A stretch of 64,000 bases of DNA. Origin: Peptacetobacter sp900550335 (GTDB lineage: Bacteria; Bacillota; Clostridia; Peptostreptococcales; Peptostreptococcaceae). Below, in pieces: positions 25,718-33,720 of this stretch. Made by a program: the position numbers and the translations under genes. The DNA lies in the NCBI RefSeq assembly GCF_047528295.1, contig NZ_CP180001.1, positions 620,001-684,000 on the forward strand, read 5' to 3'. Numbering within the stretch: position 1 is the stretch's first letter; every line of letters begins with the position of its first letter. A model generated the notes under the pieces. It ran no database searches, was not told where the DNA came from, and saw nothing but the letters and a program-made list of their open reading frames with translations.

Positions 25718-26272
25718 ATGACAAATAAAGATGTTGATTATAGGACTTATTTAACTTTTTTTAAAGATAGCACTTATTATCCAGAGGAAAATTACAGATA
25801 CATCTATAACATTAACTATTATTCAAATAAAGACTATTTGACGGAAAAGTTAAATACTAGTAAAGGTAATTTGAACAAATTAGTTAGAAAATTTTTAAAA
25901 TTTAATCTAGTTGAAAAAGATACAATATTAAATGATAATTTAGAACTAAAACAAATATATAAATTTAACGAGTTAGAAAATAATTTTGTTCTATTATCTG
26001 ATAAAGAAATAGAAAAGCTTTTAACATTAACAAGTAATGAAATAAAGGTTTATTTAGTATTAAGATATACATTATATGATTATAGCTGGCGAAATATTGA
26101 ACTAAGCTATATAGCTAAAAATATTGGATTATCTGAAACGAATACAGCCAGGACTATAAAAAAATATATTGACAACTTAAAAGAAAAAGATCTAATTGAT
26201 TATAGTTATTATTTTGAATATGTTGAGGGGAAAAATATAAAAAGATATAAATTTAAAATAGAAGATAATTAG
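25718..26272 (+). CDS. Winged-helix, Rep-like replication protein (possibly disrupted at its start)
   Basis: 184 residues from ATG 25718. The C-terminal half, with LTSNEIKVYLVLRYTLYD and IELSYIAKNIGLSETNTAR, reads as a winged-helix DNA-binding domain like those of plasmid initiators. Iterons follow within 25 bp, which supports a replication role. The start is odd. A strong AGGAGG with ATG at 25661 lies in the same frame, but codon 5 is TGA (MNKR-stop-NNSTIYPISTKVEY-M). A single change to TGG would restore a 203-residue protein. The internal ATG has only a weak site. So this is either a recent nonsense mutation, re-initiation, or a 4-codon leader. Confidence 0.6.
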   Translation: MTNKDVDYRTYLTFFKDSTYYPEENYRYIYNINYYSNKDYLTEKLNTSKGNLNKLVRKFLKFNLVEKDTILNDNLELKQIYKFNELENNFVLLSDKEIEKLLTLTSNEIKVYLVLRYTLYDYSWRNIELSYIAKNIGLSETNTARTIKKYIDNLKEKDLIDYSYYFEYVEGKNIKRYKFKIEDN

Positions 26273-26294
26273 AAAACCTCTTCGACCTTAATGC

Positions 26295-26337
26295 TAACTA
26301 TAATGTTAACTATAATATAACTATAATTAACTATAAT
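26295..26337. repeat. Iterons, set 1 (TAACTATAAT x4)
   Basis: Four copies of TAACTATAAT start at 26295, 26307, 26318 and 26328, about one helical turn apart. This spacing is typical of initiator-binding iterons. Confidence 0.75.
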
Positions 26338-26349
26338 ATACTATTAAGT

Positions 26350-26424
26350 TTGGACTAAGTAATATATCAAGTTGGACTAAGTAATATACTCAAATGGACT
26401 TTTAGAATATACTCGAATGGACTT
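26350..26424. repeat. Iterons, set 2 (TTGGACTAAGTAATATA family)
   Basis: Two exact copies of TTGGACTAAGTAATATA (26350 and 26372, 22-bp period) are followed by two weaker units starting TGGACTT. With set 1 this fills most of the 314-bp gap before the next gene and is a candidate replication origin. Confidence 0.7.
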
Positions 26425-26586
26425 AATAGTGGAAAAATTTGATTTTAATTTTAATAATAAAAAAAAGAACAAAAAAGATAATTTTTTTGCTCCTAAAAAT
26501 GAATAATAAATTAAAATTTTCGCATATATATTATATCATTTTTAGAGAGTTTTTAATATCTTATTTTGTTCGGAAAGAGGTATTAA

Positions 26587-27291
26587 ATGATATATGATTT
26601 AGAACAAATAAAACGACGGTGCGATAAAGAAAAAGGTAAATTATTTACTATACCGAAGGATTGCTTCGGCAAAAGAAGTAAAGGCTATCCAATATATAAA
26701 CCTACAACATATTTAAGAAAATGGGATTTTAGAGATGGGCCAGATGAAGTGTTATCTAAATATGATTTAGAGCCTATACGGTACATATATTGTGGTTCGC
26801 ACACCAGAAGAACCCAAAGAGATAGAGACTATCAATTTTATCGGGACATTGTAAAGAGAAAAAAAGCTTCAAAGGAAATAAGAGAATTTTTTGTTAACTA
26901 TATAAATTATTATGTTAATGAAAAAAACGAGGATATTATTGAAGTTGTTAAAAGATTTTTTAAAGCTAAAGAAATGATTTTTTTAAATGAAAAGAATAAA
27001 AATGTAGCTGAAAGACATATCAATGATAGATATTTAGTTGAACAAGCTCACGGCAAAAAAATAAAAGTATTGAGTACAAGTCCAAAAGACACAACTCTAA
27101 TACTAGATAAAGCAACAAATAGATTAAAAGAAAGAGATATATTTATAGGAGAATATAAGAACTCAATCGATGAAATGATAACAAGTTATGTTGTAGAATA
27201 CATTAAAAATAATAAAGATGTAGCTGAAGTTTATCAATTAATGGATTATTATTTAGAAAAAGTAGATTTTATAGAAAGCGAGGATAAATAA
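26587..27291 (+). CDS. Hypothetical protein of the guaA element
   Basis: 234 residues, not recognised. It is rich in Lys, Asp and aromatic residues, with no signal peptide, membrane helix or familiar catalytic motif. The N-terminal part contains RKWDFRDGPDEVLSKYDLEP and RRTQRDRDYQFYRD; the rest is predicted helical. AAGAGG precedes the ATG. The next gene starts 4 bp after its stop, so it is in an operon with two short paralogues. Position next to iterons suggests replication or maintenance of the element, but this is only context. Confidence 0.55.
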   Translation: MIYDLEQIKRRCDKEKGKLFTIPKDCFGKRSKGYPIYKPTTYLRKWDFRDGPDEVLSKYDLEPIRYIYCGSHTRRTQRDRDYQFYRDIVKRKKASKEIREFFVNYINYYVNEKNEDIIEVVKRFFKAKEMIFLNEKNKNVAERHINDRYLVEQAHGKKIKVLSTSPKDTTLILDKATNRLKERDIFIGEYKNSIDEMITSYVVEYIKNNKDVAEVYQLMDYYLEKVDFIESEDK

Positions 27292-27294
27292 AAA

Positions 27295-27594
27295 ATGAAA
27301 AAAATACACATATTAGATTTTAATGAATATAGTAAAATTATGTGCGAGCAGCTGCATTATTTGTTAGAAATGGGGCTAGATAACGAATATCAATTTGTAG
27401 AAGTTGAAATGATTGAATATGCACTAAAATTATTAATAGCTGATTTATATAATATGTCAGATGTAGCAATAGAAAAAGAACTTGAATATCCTGGTGACTA
27501 TATAAAGCTTTATGAGAAAGAGTTAGAAGAAAAGAAAGCCGAAGCTAAGGATCTTGAAGCAGAAATAGAAGAATTAAATAAATATTATAATTAA
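27295..27594 (+). CDS. Small acidic helical protein of the element, paralogue a
   Basis: 99 residues, unknown function. Its first 60 residues share a pattern with the next gene: Y-S-x-I, E-Q/M...L, then EYQFVEVEMIE against EYNYQMVELEQIE. It ends in a charged coiled coil (KELEEKKAEAKDLEAEIEEL). Cytosolic. It starts 4 bp after the preceding stop. The pairing of two small related proteins could mean a hetero-oligomer. Confidence 0.55.
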   Translation: MKKIHILDFNEYSKIMCEQLHYLLEMGLDNEYQFVEVEMIEYALKLLIADLYNMSDVAIEKELEYPGDYIKLYEKELEEKKAEAKDLEAEIEELNKYYN

Positions 27595-27610
27595 AGGAGA
27601 TATTAAGACT

Positions 27611-27823
27611 ATGAAAGCGTTTAAAGAATATATGATAGAATACGAAAATTATAGCGAAATAATTGCTGAAATGGTATCTGAATTAATAACTAATATAGGT
27701 TATGAGTATAACTATCAGATGGTAGAATTGGAGCAGATAGAAAGAGTATTTAAAGAATATTATAATAAATTAAAAGATAATTCAGAGGTTGCAAAGACTT
27801 CTTTATCTGGTTTAAAACGGTAA
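27611..27823 (+). CDS. Small helical protein of the element, paralogue b
   Basis: 70 residues, unknown function, related to the preceding protein over the YSEIIAEMVSELI...YQMVELEQIE region but lacking the coiled-coil tail. AAAGGAG lies 10 nt before the ATG. It is the last gene of the element and is followed by a terminator. Confidence 0.5.
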   Translation: MKAFKEYMIEYENYSEIIAEMVSELITNIGYEYNYQMVELEQIERVFKEYYNKLKDNSEVAKTSLSGLKR

Positions 27824-27835
27824 TAGATAAATTTT

Positions 27836-27869
27836 AGAGAGTAGGATTAATTTCTTACTCTCTTTTTTT
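27836..27869 (+). terminator. Terminator at the right end of the element
   Basis: AGAGAGTA / TACTCTCT followed by six Ts. Confidence 0.88.
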
Positions 27870-27985
27870 ATTTACAACAATATTAAGAAATGTTACTATT
27901 AAAGCATATAAAATATATGTGTTAAATACCTAAGTTATTTTTTAAAAGTCTAAGAAAATCAACGTTTATTTTGTCAATTATTCTA

Positions 27986-28075
27986 TATGATATAACTTCA
28001 AAACCACCAGGAACAATAGAATGGGAATAAGATAAAAATTGAACTTTAAATGCTTTAGATAATAAAAAGTGTGCT
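27986..28075. repeat. Attachment site attR (90-bp direct repeat)
   Basis: Identical to 22758-22847. It encodes a silent copy of the last residues of GuaA (ending TIEWE) without a gene in front. Confidence 0.93.
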
Positions 28076-28113
28076 AAATACCGAATGAAATTTGGTGTCT
28101 GGCACACTTTTTT
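28065..28113 (+). terminator. Original guaA terminator, displaced by the element
   Basis: AAAAGTGTGC in attR pairs with GGCACACTTTTTT downstream. This was the guaA terminator before insertion. Confidence 0.8.
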
Positions 28114-28191
28114 CGATATTTATAATTAAATAAGAAAAGTTAAGTTTAAAGATTATCATAGATTATATTTTTGTATATAAATAGTAAATTG

Positions 28192-28219
28192 TTGACTTTT
28201 TATTATTGAGTAGTATAAT
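28192..28219 (+). promoter_or_regulatory. Promoter of the Cys-rich peptide cluster
   Basis: TTGACT (28192-28197), a 16-nt spacer and TATAAT (28214-28219), 33 bp before the first precursor gene. A near-consensus promoter, so strong expression is likely. Confidence 0.7.
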
Positions 28220-28252
28220 GTAATTAATAGACTATACGAGGAGGTAATTACA

Positions 28253-28420
28253 ATGATTAATTACAACGTTGACTCTTATGGTAAAATGCTTGGTAATATC
28301 ACAGAAAATACAATTCAAAGTGCTGCATCTTGCATATCTCAGTGTACAGGATGTATGTGCAATTGCCGTTGTTCTTGTTCTGGTGGCATTATAGCAGATG
28401 TGGATTGGGAGGAAATGTAA
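28253..28420 (+). CDS. Cys-rich RiPP precursor peptide 1
   Basis: A 55-residue peptide starting MINYNVDSYGKMLGNITEN. The first 26 residues look like a leader. The core contains seven Cys at 27, 31, 34, 36, 38, 40 and 42 in alternating CxC style (CTGCMCNCRCSCSGG), and the tail ends ADVDWEEM. GAGGAGG lies 8 nt before the ATG. It is too short for routine gene callers. A second Cys-rich peptide, a radical SAM/SPASM enzyme and a UvrA-like ATPase follow in one direction. The layout matches my memory of the CLI_3235-type Cys-rich bacteriocin precursors made with maturase CcpM. The modified product and its target are unknown. Confidence 0.8.
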   Translation: MINYNVDSYGKMLGNITENTIQSAASCISQCTGCMCNCRCSCSGGIIADVDWEEM

Positions 28421-28421
28421 A

Positions 28422-28574
28422 ATGATTGCAAATAGTGTAGAATACGCTAAGATGTTTGGAATAATTTGTGATGGAGTTGCAGTAATGGCTAGATGTGCTT
28501 GCGTAGCTTGTAATTCTTGTACATGTGCATGTTCATGTCGTAATATTCCAGACTTTGATGAAATTGACTGGTAA
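28422..28574 (+). CDS. Cys-rich RiPP precursor peptide 2
   Basis: A 50-residue peptide starting MIANSVEYAKMFGIICDG. The core has seven closely spaced Cys at 25, 27, 30, 33, 35, 37 and 39 (CACVACNSCTCACSC) plus a leader Cys at 16, and ends DFDEIDW. Like precursor 1 it has Cys at alternate positions and an acidic D-W tail. The two therefore probably share one enzyme, and may form a two-peptide product. Its ribosome site GGGAGG lies inside the end of precursor 1, and the start follows that stop by one base, so translation is coupled. Confidence 0.8.
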   Translation: MIANSVEYAKMFGIICDGVAVMARCACVACNSCTCACSCRNIPDFDEIDW

Positions 28575-28710
28575 TACTGTCTAAATAATACAAGATATGA
28601 TACAGTTTTTAGAATTTAAAATTTTTAGGTATATAAGACAGTAAATACTACATTATGTGGCATGATTGCTGTTGCAGATGCCAAAATATAAATACAATGG
28701 AGGAGATAGA

Positions 28711-30102
28711 ATGGTAAGATTATCGCGTTATACTCATGTTTATGATTTAGGTGAGGATGTGGCGTTATATCATTCACTCAGAATGAAACCGGTGTATTTA
28801 AATAAGAAGGCTTATGAGGACTTGCAGGAATGGCTTGCAAGTCCTTTTTGTAATGATTATGAAGATGCACCAAAAAATATTATAAATGAAGTGAATGAAT
28901 TAGTAAAATTTAAAATTTTAAATCATTCAGAAGAAGATGATGATAAAGTTTTAAAATTTGTAAGAAGTAGGATACCAGAACCAGCAATAAATGTATGTTA
29001 TATAATTACTAGTGAACAGTGTAACCTTGCATGTAAATACTGTTTTCTAGGAAATAATGATACATGTAAGAGAAGTAATTTTTCTCTAGAAAATATGTCA
29101 ATTGAAACTGCAGATAAAGCTGTTGATTTCTTTATTAATCAGATTAAATTATCTGGTATGGATTTTGAAGAAAATAAGCCAGTTATTATTTTTTACGGTG
29201 GTGAACCTCTTGTTAATTATGATGTATTGGTTTATGTGGCTGAGAAAATTAATAGACTTAGAGATATTGAAAAATGTGTGAAAAATTTAGAAATGTCAGT
29301 AGTCTCTAATGGTTTACTTTTAAGTGAAGAAAGAGCTCTTGAATTAAAAAAACTAGGAGTTTCTATTGCAATTTCAGTTGATGGATTTACTGAAGAAGCT
29401 AATGCAATGCGAGTTGATCTCGCAGGAAATAGGGTATATAATAAAATTCTCAAAACACTTGATATGTGTAATAGAATAGGTGTTGATGTATCTTTGTCTG
29501 TAACATTGAGTGAAGAGACGATAAAAGATACAAAAGATATTCTTAAACTTGTAGATAATTATGGCATTAAATCATTTGGATTTAATATAATGATGTCAGA
29601 TGAAAACTTTGTGCTTCCACAAGAGTATAATGAAAAAGCTGCTCAATTCATAATTGATGAGTTTATTGAATTAAGAAAACGTGGAATATATGAAGATCGT
29701 ATAATGAGAAAACTAAAATCATTTTCAAAATCACAAGTTTATTTTTCTGACTGTGCGGCAACTAGTGGCGGACAAATTGTAATAGCACCTAATGGACAAA
29801 TTGGAATTTGTCATGGATGCTTGCATAATAAACAGTATTTTGTTTCGAATATTGATGATAAAGATTTTAATGCATCAAAGCATAAAGATTTTATTGAATG
29901 GTCTCAATTAACCCCGATAAATAAAGACGAGTGTCAAGAGTGCCCAGCTCTTGGTATTTGTGGTGGAGGATGTCCTATAAATGCAATGCATATAAAAAAA
30001 GGAAATACAATACATGATTTAGATGAACGTTTTTGTACCCACTCAAAAATGACTTTAGAATTTTTGATAAAAGATTTATATAGAATAATAAAGGAAGGGT
30101 GA
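28711..30102 (+). CDS. Radical SAM/SPASM peptide maturase (CcpM-like)
   Basis: Expected to modify the two Cys-rich precursors, probably by forming thioether links to Cys. The 463 residues have an N-terminal segment of about 90 that may bind the leader (RRE-like). The radical SAM core has CNLACKYC (Cys 104, 108, 111) for the catalytic cluster and YGGEPL for SAM binding. The C-terminal SPASM region has many Cys (CAATSGG, GICHGC, CQECPALGICGGGCP) for auxiliary Fe-S clusters. ATG 28711 is chosen from the GGAGGAG site 5 nt upstream; an earlier in-frame ATG lacks one. The assignment to CcpM is from recalled architecture and neighbours. CAA-rich codon use marks acquisition. Confidence 0.82.
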   Translation: MVRLSRYTHVYDLGEDVALYHSLRMKPVYLNKKAYEDLQEWLASPFCNDYEDAPKNIINEVNELVKFKILNHSEEDDDKVLKFVRSRIPEPAINVCYIITSEQCNLACKYCFLGNNDTCKRSNFSLENMSIETADKAVDFFINQIKLSGMDFEENKPVIIFYGGEPLVNYDVLVYVAEKINRLRDIEKCVKNLEMSVVSNGLLLSEERALELKKLGVSIAISVDGFTEEANAMRVDLAGNRVYNKILKTLDMCNRIGVDVSLSVTLSEETIKDTKDILKLVDNYGIKSFGFNIMMSDENFVLPQEYNEKAAQFIIDEFIELRKRGIYEDRIMRKLKSFSKSQVYFSDCAATSGGQIVIAPNGQIGICHGCLHNKQYFVSNIDDKDFNASKHKDFIEWSQLTPINKDECQECPALGICGGGCPINAMHIKKGNTIHDLDERFCTHSKMTLEFLIKDLYRIIKEG

Positions 30103-30107
30103 TATCA

Positions 30108-32243
30108 ATGAATGATAACATTGTTATTGAAGGTATAAAAACAAATAATTTAAAAAATATTGATATTGAACTTGTAAAAAATGGTATCAATTTAATTATA
30201 GGACCTTCTGGCAGTGGAAAATCATCTTTGGCTTATGATACAATTGCGCAAATTGGTCAACATGAATTTATGGCCATGTTTGCTGATGAAATAAGTGAAC
30301 CATCTTATAAAGTTAGCTCATTTTCTAATATGGTAGCTGCTGTTCCAATTAAGCAGTCAAATTATAATAATAATATTAGGTCGACTATTGGAACATACTT
30401 TGGTTTAAATAGAAGTATAGGATTAATATATGCTGTAATGCTAGGTCTTTCAGAAGATTTTTTTGTTCTTAATAAAGAGTGTAATTTATGTGAAAATTGT
30501 CATGGGCTTGGCTTTGTAAAAAAACTAGATTACAACAAAATAATTGATTTTAATATTCAATTAAAAAAAGTTCCGTTTAGATGCTGGAATAGATATAAAG
30601 ATTATTATTCACAGATGATTGTTAACTTTTGTAAAGAATATAATATAGATAGTGAAAAAAATTTTAGAGAGTTAAATGAAGAAGAAAAAAAATTAATACT
30701 TTATGGAGAAAGTGCAGATAAATATTCTGTAAGATATAAAAAAAATAATTCTTTTTCAAGAAGAACATCTAAGTATTATGGTGTGTTGACTGGAATACCT
30801 ATGTTACCTAATTATAATATTGGAAAAACATATTATTCGGACTTTGAATGTGAATATTGCCATGGAAAGAAATACGGCAAACAATATGATGAATATAAGG
30901 TACATGGTATTTCAATAGGTGAGTTTATGTCTAAAGAGTTTTCAGATTTAAAAGATATTGTAGATGAAATTTCTAAAGAAATTTATGATGATAGGCTTAA
31001 TTTTACAATTAAAAATCTTAAATTATTTATAAATAAAGCTATTGAATTGAATTTAGGTCACCTATGTTTTCATAGAGCAATACCTACATTATCTGGAGGA
31101 GAATTGCAACGATTAAGAATGGTTCAAGTATTCATAACACAACTTTCTAATTTAATTATTGTTCTTGATGAACCGCTAGCAGGATTATCTGGTAATGAAA
31201 AGAAGTCACTTTATGACAATATTATTTATCTATCAAAAAAACATACAGTAGTATTAGTAGATCATGGAGATACGTTTTATAAAATAGCAGATAATATAAT
31301 TGCTTTAGGTGAAAAAGGTGGTAAAGAAGGGGGATATTTAGTTGATGTTGATAAATTTTTAAAAAAACAACGAACTATAAAAAAATATACTCCAGAAGTT
31401 GCAAAGGAACAAATTAGAATAGTTCTAAATAGTCATATATATAAATATAAAGGTGTTGATTTGTCGTTAGCGGCAAATTGCATGAATTTGATTACAGGAT
31501 ATTCGGGTGTAGGTAAATCCACTTTGTTAAAAGAGTATTTTCCGCAATATTTTGAAAAATATTTGTATATAAATCAGAAACCTATTTTAGGAAATAAAAA
31601 CTCTTGTGTAGCCACAGTGTTAGATTTATCAAATAAAATATCAGAATTATATTCAAAGAAGTATAAAAAAGATAAAAAGTTCTTTTCAAACTTGACTGGA
31701 AATGAAGGAATGTGCCCAGTATGCTCAGGAGCTGGATATATTGAGTATGGTGGTGATTATCACAAAAATTTAAAAATTGAATGTAGAGAATGTGAAGGAA
31801 CAGGTTTTAACAAAAGATTAAAAAAATATAAAATTAAAGATAAATCAATTTTTGATATTTGGAAAATGACTATAAATGAAGCAATAGAATTTTTTAATGA
31901 TATTGATAAATCAATTACAAATATATGTACAAATGCATCGGAAATTATGTTAGGACATTTACAAATTGGACAAGCAACGGAAACATTATCTGGTGGGGAA
32001 AATATTCGAATAAAAATTATGAAAGCATCAAAATCTAATGCAAAAGTTATTGGCATTGACGAGCCGTTTAAAGGGTTAAGTAATATAGAAATTGATGCAG
32101 TAGCAAATTACTTGAATAAAATAAGAGAGAAAAGAAAGACGCTTATTGTGATAGATCATTCAAGTAATGTAGAAGATTATTTCTCTCAATGTATTCAAAT
32201 AGAGAATATTGATAATATATTAAAAGGAAAATTATTAAAGTAA
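30108..32243 (+). CDS. UvrA-like tandem ATPase of the peptide cluster
   Basis: 711 residues, shorter than true UvrA (about 940). Two ABC-type halves are present. The first has Walker A GPSGSGKSS (32-40) and signature TLSGGELQRLRM. The second has GYSGVGKST (about 464-472) and TLSGGENIRIKI. UvrA zinc modules are visible as CNLCENCHGLGF, CEYCHGKKYG, CPVCSGAGY and CRECEGTGF. Truncated UvrA paralogues such as DrrC give self-resistance to DNA-binding antibiotics. The gene begins 5 bp after the maturase stop, so it likely protects the producer. ATG 30108 is preferred over an overlapping GTG at 30099, because the AAGGAAGG site abuts the GTG. Confidence 0.82.
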   Translation: MNDNIVIEGIKTNNLKNIDIELVKNGINLIIGPSGSGKSSLAYDTIAQIGQHEFMAMFADEISEPSYKVSSFSNMVAAVPIKQSNYNNNIRSTIGTYFGLNRSIGLIYAVMLGLSEDFFVLNKECNLCENCHGLGFVKKLDYNKIIDFNIQLKKVPFRCWNRYKDYYSQMIVNFCKEYNIDSEKNFRELNEEEKKLILYGESADKYSVRYKKNNSFSRRTSKYYGVLTGIPMLPNYNIGKTYYSDFECEYCHGKKYGKQYDEYKVHGISIGEFMSKEFSDLKDIVDEISKEIYDDRLNFTIKNLKLFINKAIELNLGHLCFHRAIPTLSGGELQRLRMVQVFITQLSNLIIVLDEPLAGLSGNEKKSLYDNIIYLSKKHTVVLVDHGDTFYKIADNIIALGEKGGKEGGYLVDVDKFLKKQRTIKKYTPEVAKEQIRIVLNSHIYKYKGVDLSLAANCMNLITGYSGVGKSTLLKEYFPQYFEKYLYINQKPILGNKNSCVATVLDLSNKISELYSKKYKKDKKFFSNLTGNEGMCPVCSGAGYIEYGGDYHKNLKIECRECEGTGFNKRLKKYKIKDKSIFDIWKMTINEAIEFFNDIDKSITNICTNASEIMLGHLQIGQATETLSGGENIRIKIMKASKSNAKVIGIDEPFKGLSNIEIDAVANYLNKIREKRKTLIVIDHSSNVEDYFSQCIQIENIDNILKGKLLK

Positions 32244-32254
32244 AAAAATATTAC

Positions 32255-32330
32255 TTAATCTAATATACATTTTTATTGTATGTCGTCAAAAAATGAGATA
32301 CAATTTAATTATAAAATTATATTAGATTAA
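32255..32330 (+). promoter_or_regulatory. Nested hairpins before the guaA paralogue
   Basis: The outer 13-bp stem TTAATCTAATATA (32255-32267) pairs with TATATTAGATTAA (32318-32330). The inner 7-bp stem is ATTGTAT (32275-32281) with ATACAAT (32298-32304). The outer stem ends just before the ribosome site. No known riboswitch motif was recognised. It could be a leader fold or an operator. Confidence 0.4.
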
Positions 32331-32353
32331 TAAGAAAAGGATGATGTTGAGCT

Positions 32354-33646
32354 ATGAAACAAGATATGATTGCTATTTTAGACTTAGGTAGCACAAAAAA
32401 CACAAACTTAGCTAGAGCTATACGTGACTTAGGTGTATACAGTGAAATATACCCACACGATATAACAGCTGAGGAAATAAAAGAATTAAAAAATTTAAAA
32501 GGTATTGTTCTATTCGGTGGAGAAAATAGAATAGTAGATGGAGAAGCTGTAGAAATCAACGAAGACCTATATACATTAGGATTCCCAATGATTTCAATAG
32601 ACCACCCAACTTCAAAATGTGAAACAAAATTCGATGAAATGCCAGATGAAGAAACTTTAAAAGCATTTGTTTTCGATACTTGTAAAGCAGAAGCTAACTG
32701 GAACGTTAAAAACTTTATAGAAGACCAGGTAGAATTAATAAGAAACCAGGTTGGAGATAAAAAAGTACTACTTGCTTTATCAGGTGGTGTTGACAGTTCT
32801 GTTGTTGCAGCACTTTTAATAAAAGCTATAGGAAAACAGTTAGTATGTGTTCATGTTAACCATGGTTTAATGCGTAAAGGTGAATCTGAAAGTGTTGTTG
32901 AAATATTCAAAAACCAGATGGATGCAAACCTTATATACGTAGATGCAGAAGAAAGATTCTTAGGAAAACTTGAAGGTGTAGCAGATCCTGAAGAAAAGAG
33001 AAAAATAATAGGAGCTGAATTCATAAGAGTATTTGAAGAAGAAGCTCGTAAATTAGAAGGAATAGACTTCCTAGCACAGGGAACTATATACCCTGACATA
33101 GTAGAAAGTGGAACAAAAACAGCTAAAGTTGTTAAATCTCATCACAACGTTGGTGGACTACCAGAAGATTTAGGATTCGAATTAGTTGAACCACTATACT
33201 ACTTATTCAAAGATGAAGTTCGTGCTTGTGGTGTAGAATTAGGACTACCTCACGATATGGTATACAGACAGCCATTCCCAGGACCAGGTCTTGGAGTTAG
33301 ATGTCTTGGAGCTATAACAAAAGACAGATTAGAAGCTGTTCGTGAATCAGATGCAATACTTAGAGAAGAATTTGCTAATGCTGGATTAGACAAAACTGTA
33401 TGGCAGTACTTCACAGCTGTTCCTGATTTCAAATCAGTTGGTGTAAGAGATAACGCAAGAAGCTTCGAATACCCAGTAATAATCCGTGCTGTAAACACTG
33501 TAGATGCTATGACAGCTACAATAGAGCACATAGATTGGGCTATATTAGACAAGATAACTAATAGAATACTTAAAGAAGTTAAAAACGTTAACCGTGTTTG
33601 CTACGATTTAAGTCCAAAACCAAGTGCAACAATAGAATGGGAATAA
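32354..33646 (+). CDS. GMP-synthase paralogue with reduced, Cys-less glutaminase domain
   Basis: 430 residues against 512 for the full guaA at 21.3 kb. The ATP-pyrophosphatase domain (SGGVDSS) and the dimer domain (FPGPGLGVR, ending TIEWE) are intact. The N-terminal glutaminase region is about 80 residues shorter, and GFPMISIDHP stands where GuaA has GVPVLGICYG, so the catalytic Cys is replaced by Asp. Glutamine hydrolysis is therefore not expected; ammonia-dependent GMP synthesis or a regulatory role is. Codon use is native and CAG-rich, so this is an old resident gene, not part of the adjacent peptide cluster. Strong expression is implied. The gene has its own terminator. Confidence 0.85.
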   Translation: MKQDMIAILDLGSTKNTNLARAIRDLGVYSEIYPHDITAEEIKELKNLKGIVLFGGENRIVDGEAVEINEDLYTLGFPMISIDHPTSKCETKFDEMPDEETLKAFVFDTCKAEANWNVKNFIEDQVELIRNQVGDKKVLLALSGGVDSSVVAALLIKAIGKQLVCVHVNHGLMRKGESESVVEIFKNQMDANLIYVDAEERFLGKLEGVADPEEKRKIIGAEFIRVFEEEARKLEGIDFLAQGTIYPDIVESGTKTAKVVKSHHNVGGLPEDLGFELVEPLYYLFKDEVRACGVELGLPHDMVYRQPFPGPGLGVRCLGAITKDRLEAVRESDAILREEFANAGLDKTVWQYFTAVPDFKSVGVRDNARSFEYPVIIRAVNTVDAMTATIEHIDWAILDKITNRILKEVKNVNRVCYDLSPKPSATIEWE

Positions 33647-33664
33647 GATTAATATAAGAATTAT

Positions 33665-33703
33665 AGAGATGTCGCAGGTTTTCCTGTGTGCATCTCTTTT
33701 TTT
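33665..33703 (+). terminator. Terminator of guaA paralogue
   Basis: AGAGATG...CAGG / CCTG...CATCTCT followed by seven Ts. Confidence 0.9.
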
Positions 33704-33720
33704 ATTTTATTTATATCTCA

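Larger units (their letters stand above)
22758..28075 (+). mobile_element. Integrated replicon-like element at guaA 3' end
   Basis: Bounded by identical 90-bp direct repeats (22758-22847 and 27986-28075), giving an inserted unit of 5228 bp. Gene order is tyrosine integrase, serine recombinase, a Rep-like protein with iterons, and three unknown genes. No relaxase, capsid or transport gene is visible, so it looks like a satellite or integrated plasmid that depends on other elements for transfer. The perfect repeats suggest recent arrival. The 3' end of guaA is a known integration hot spot in other Gram-positive bacteria. Confidence 0.9.
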
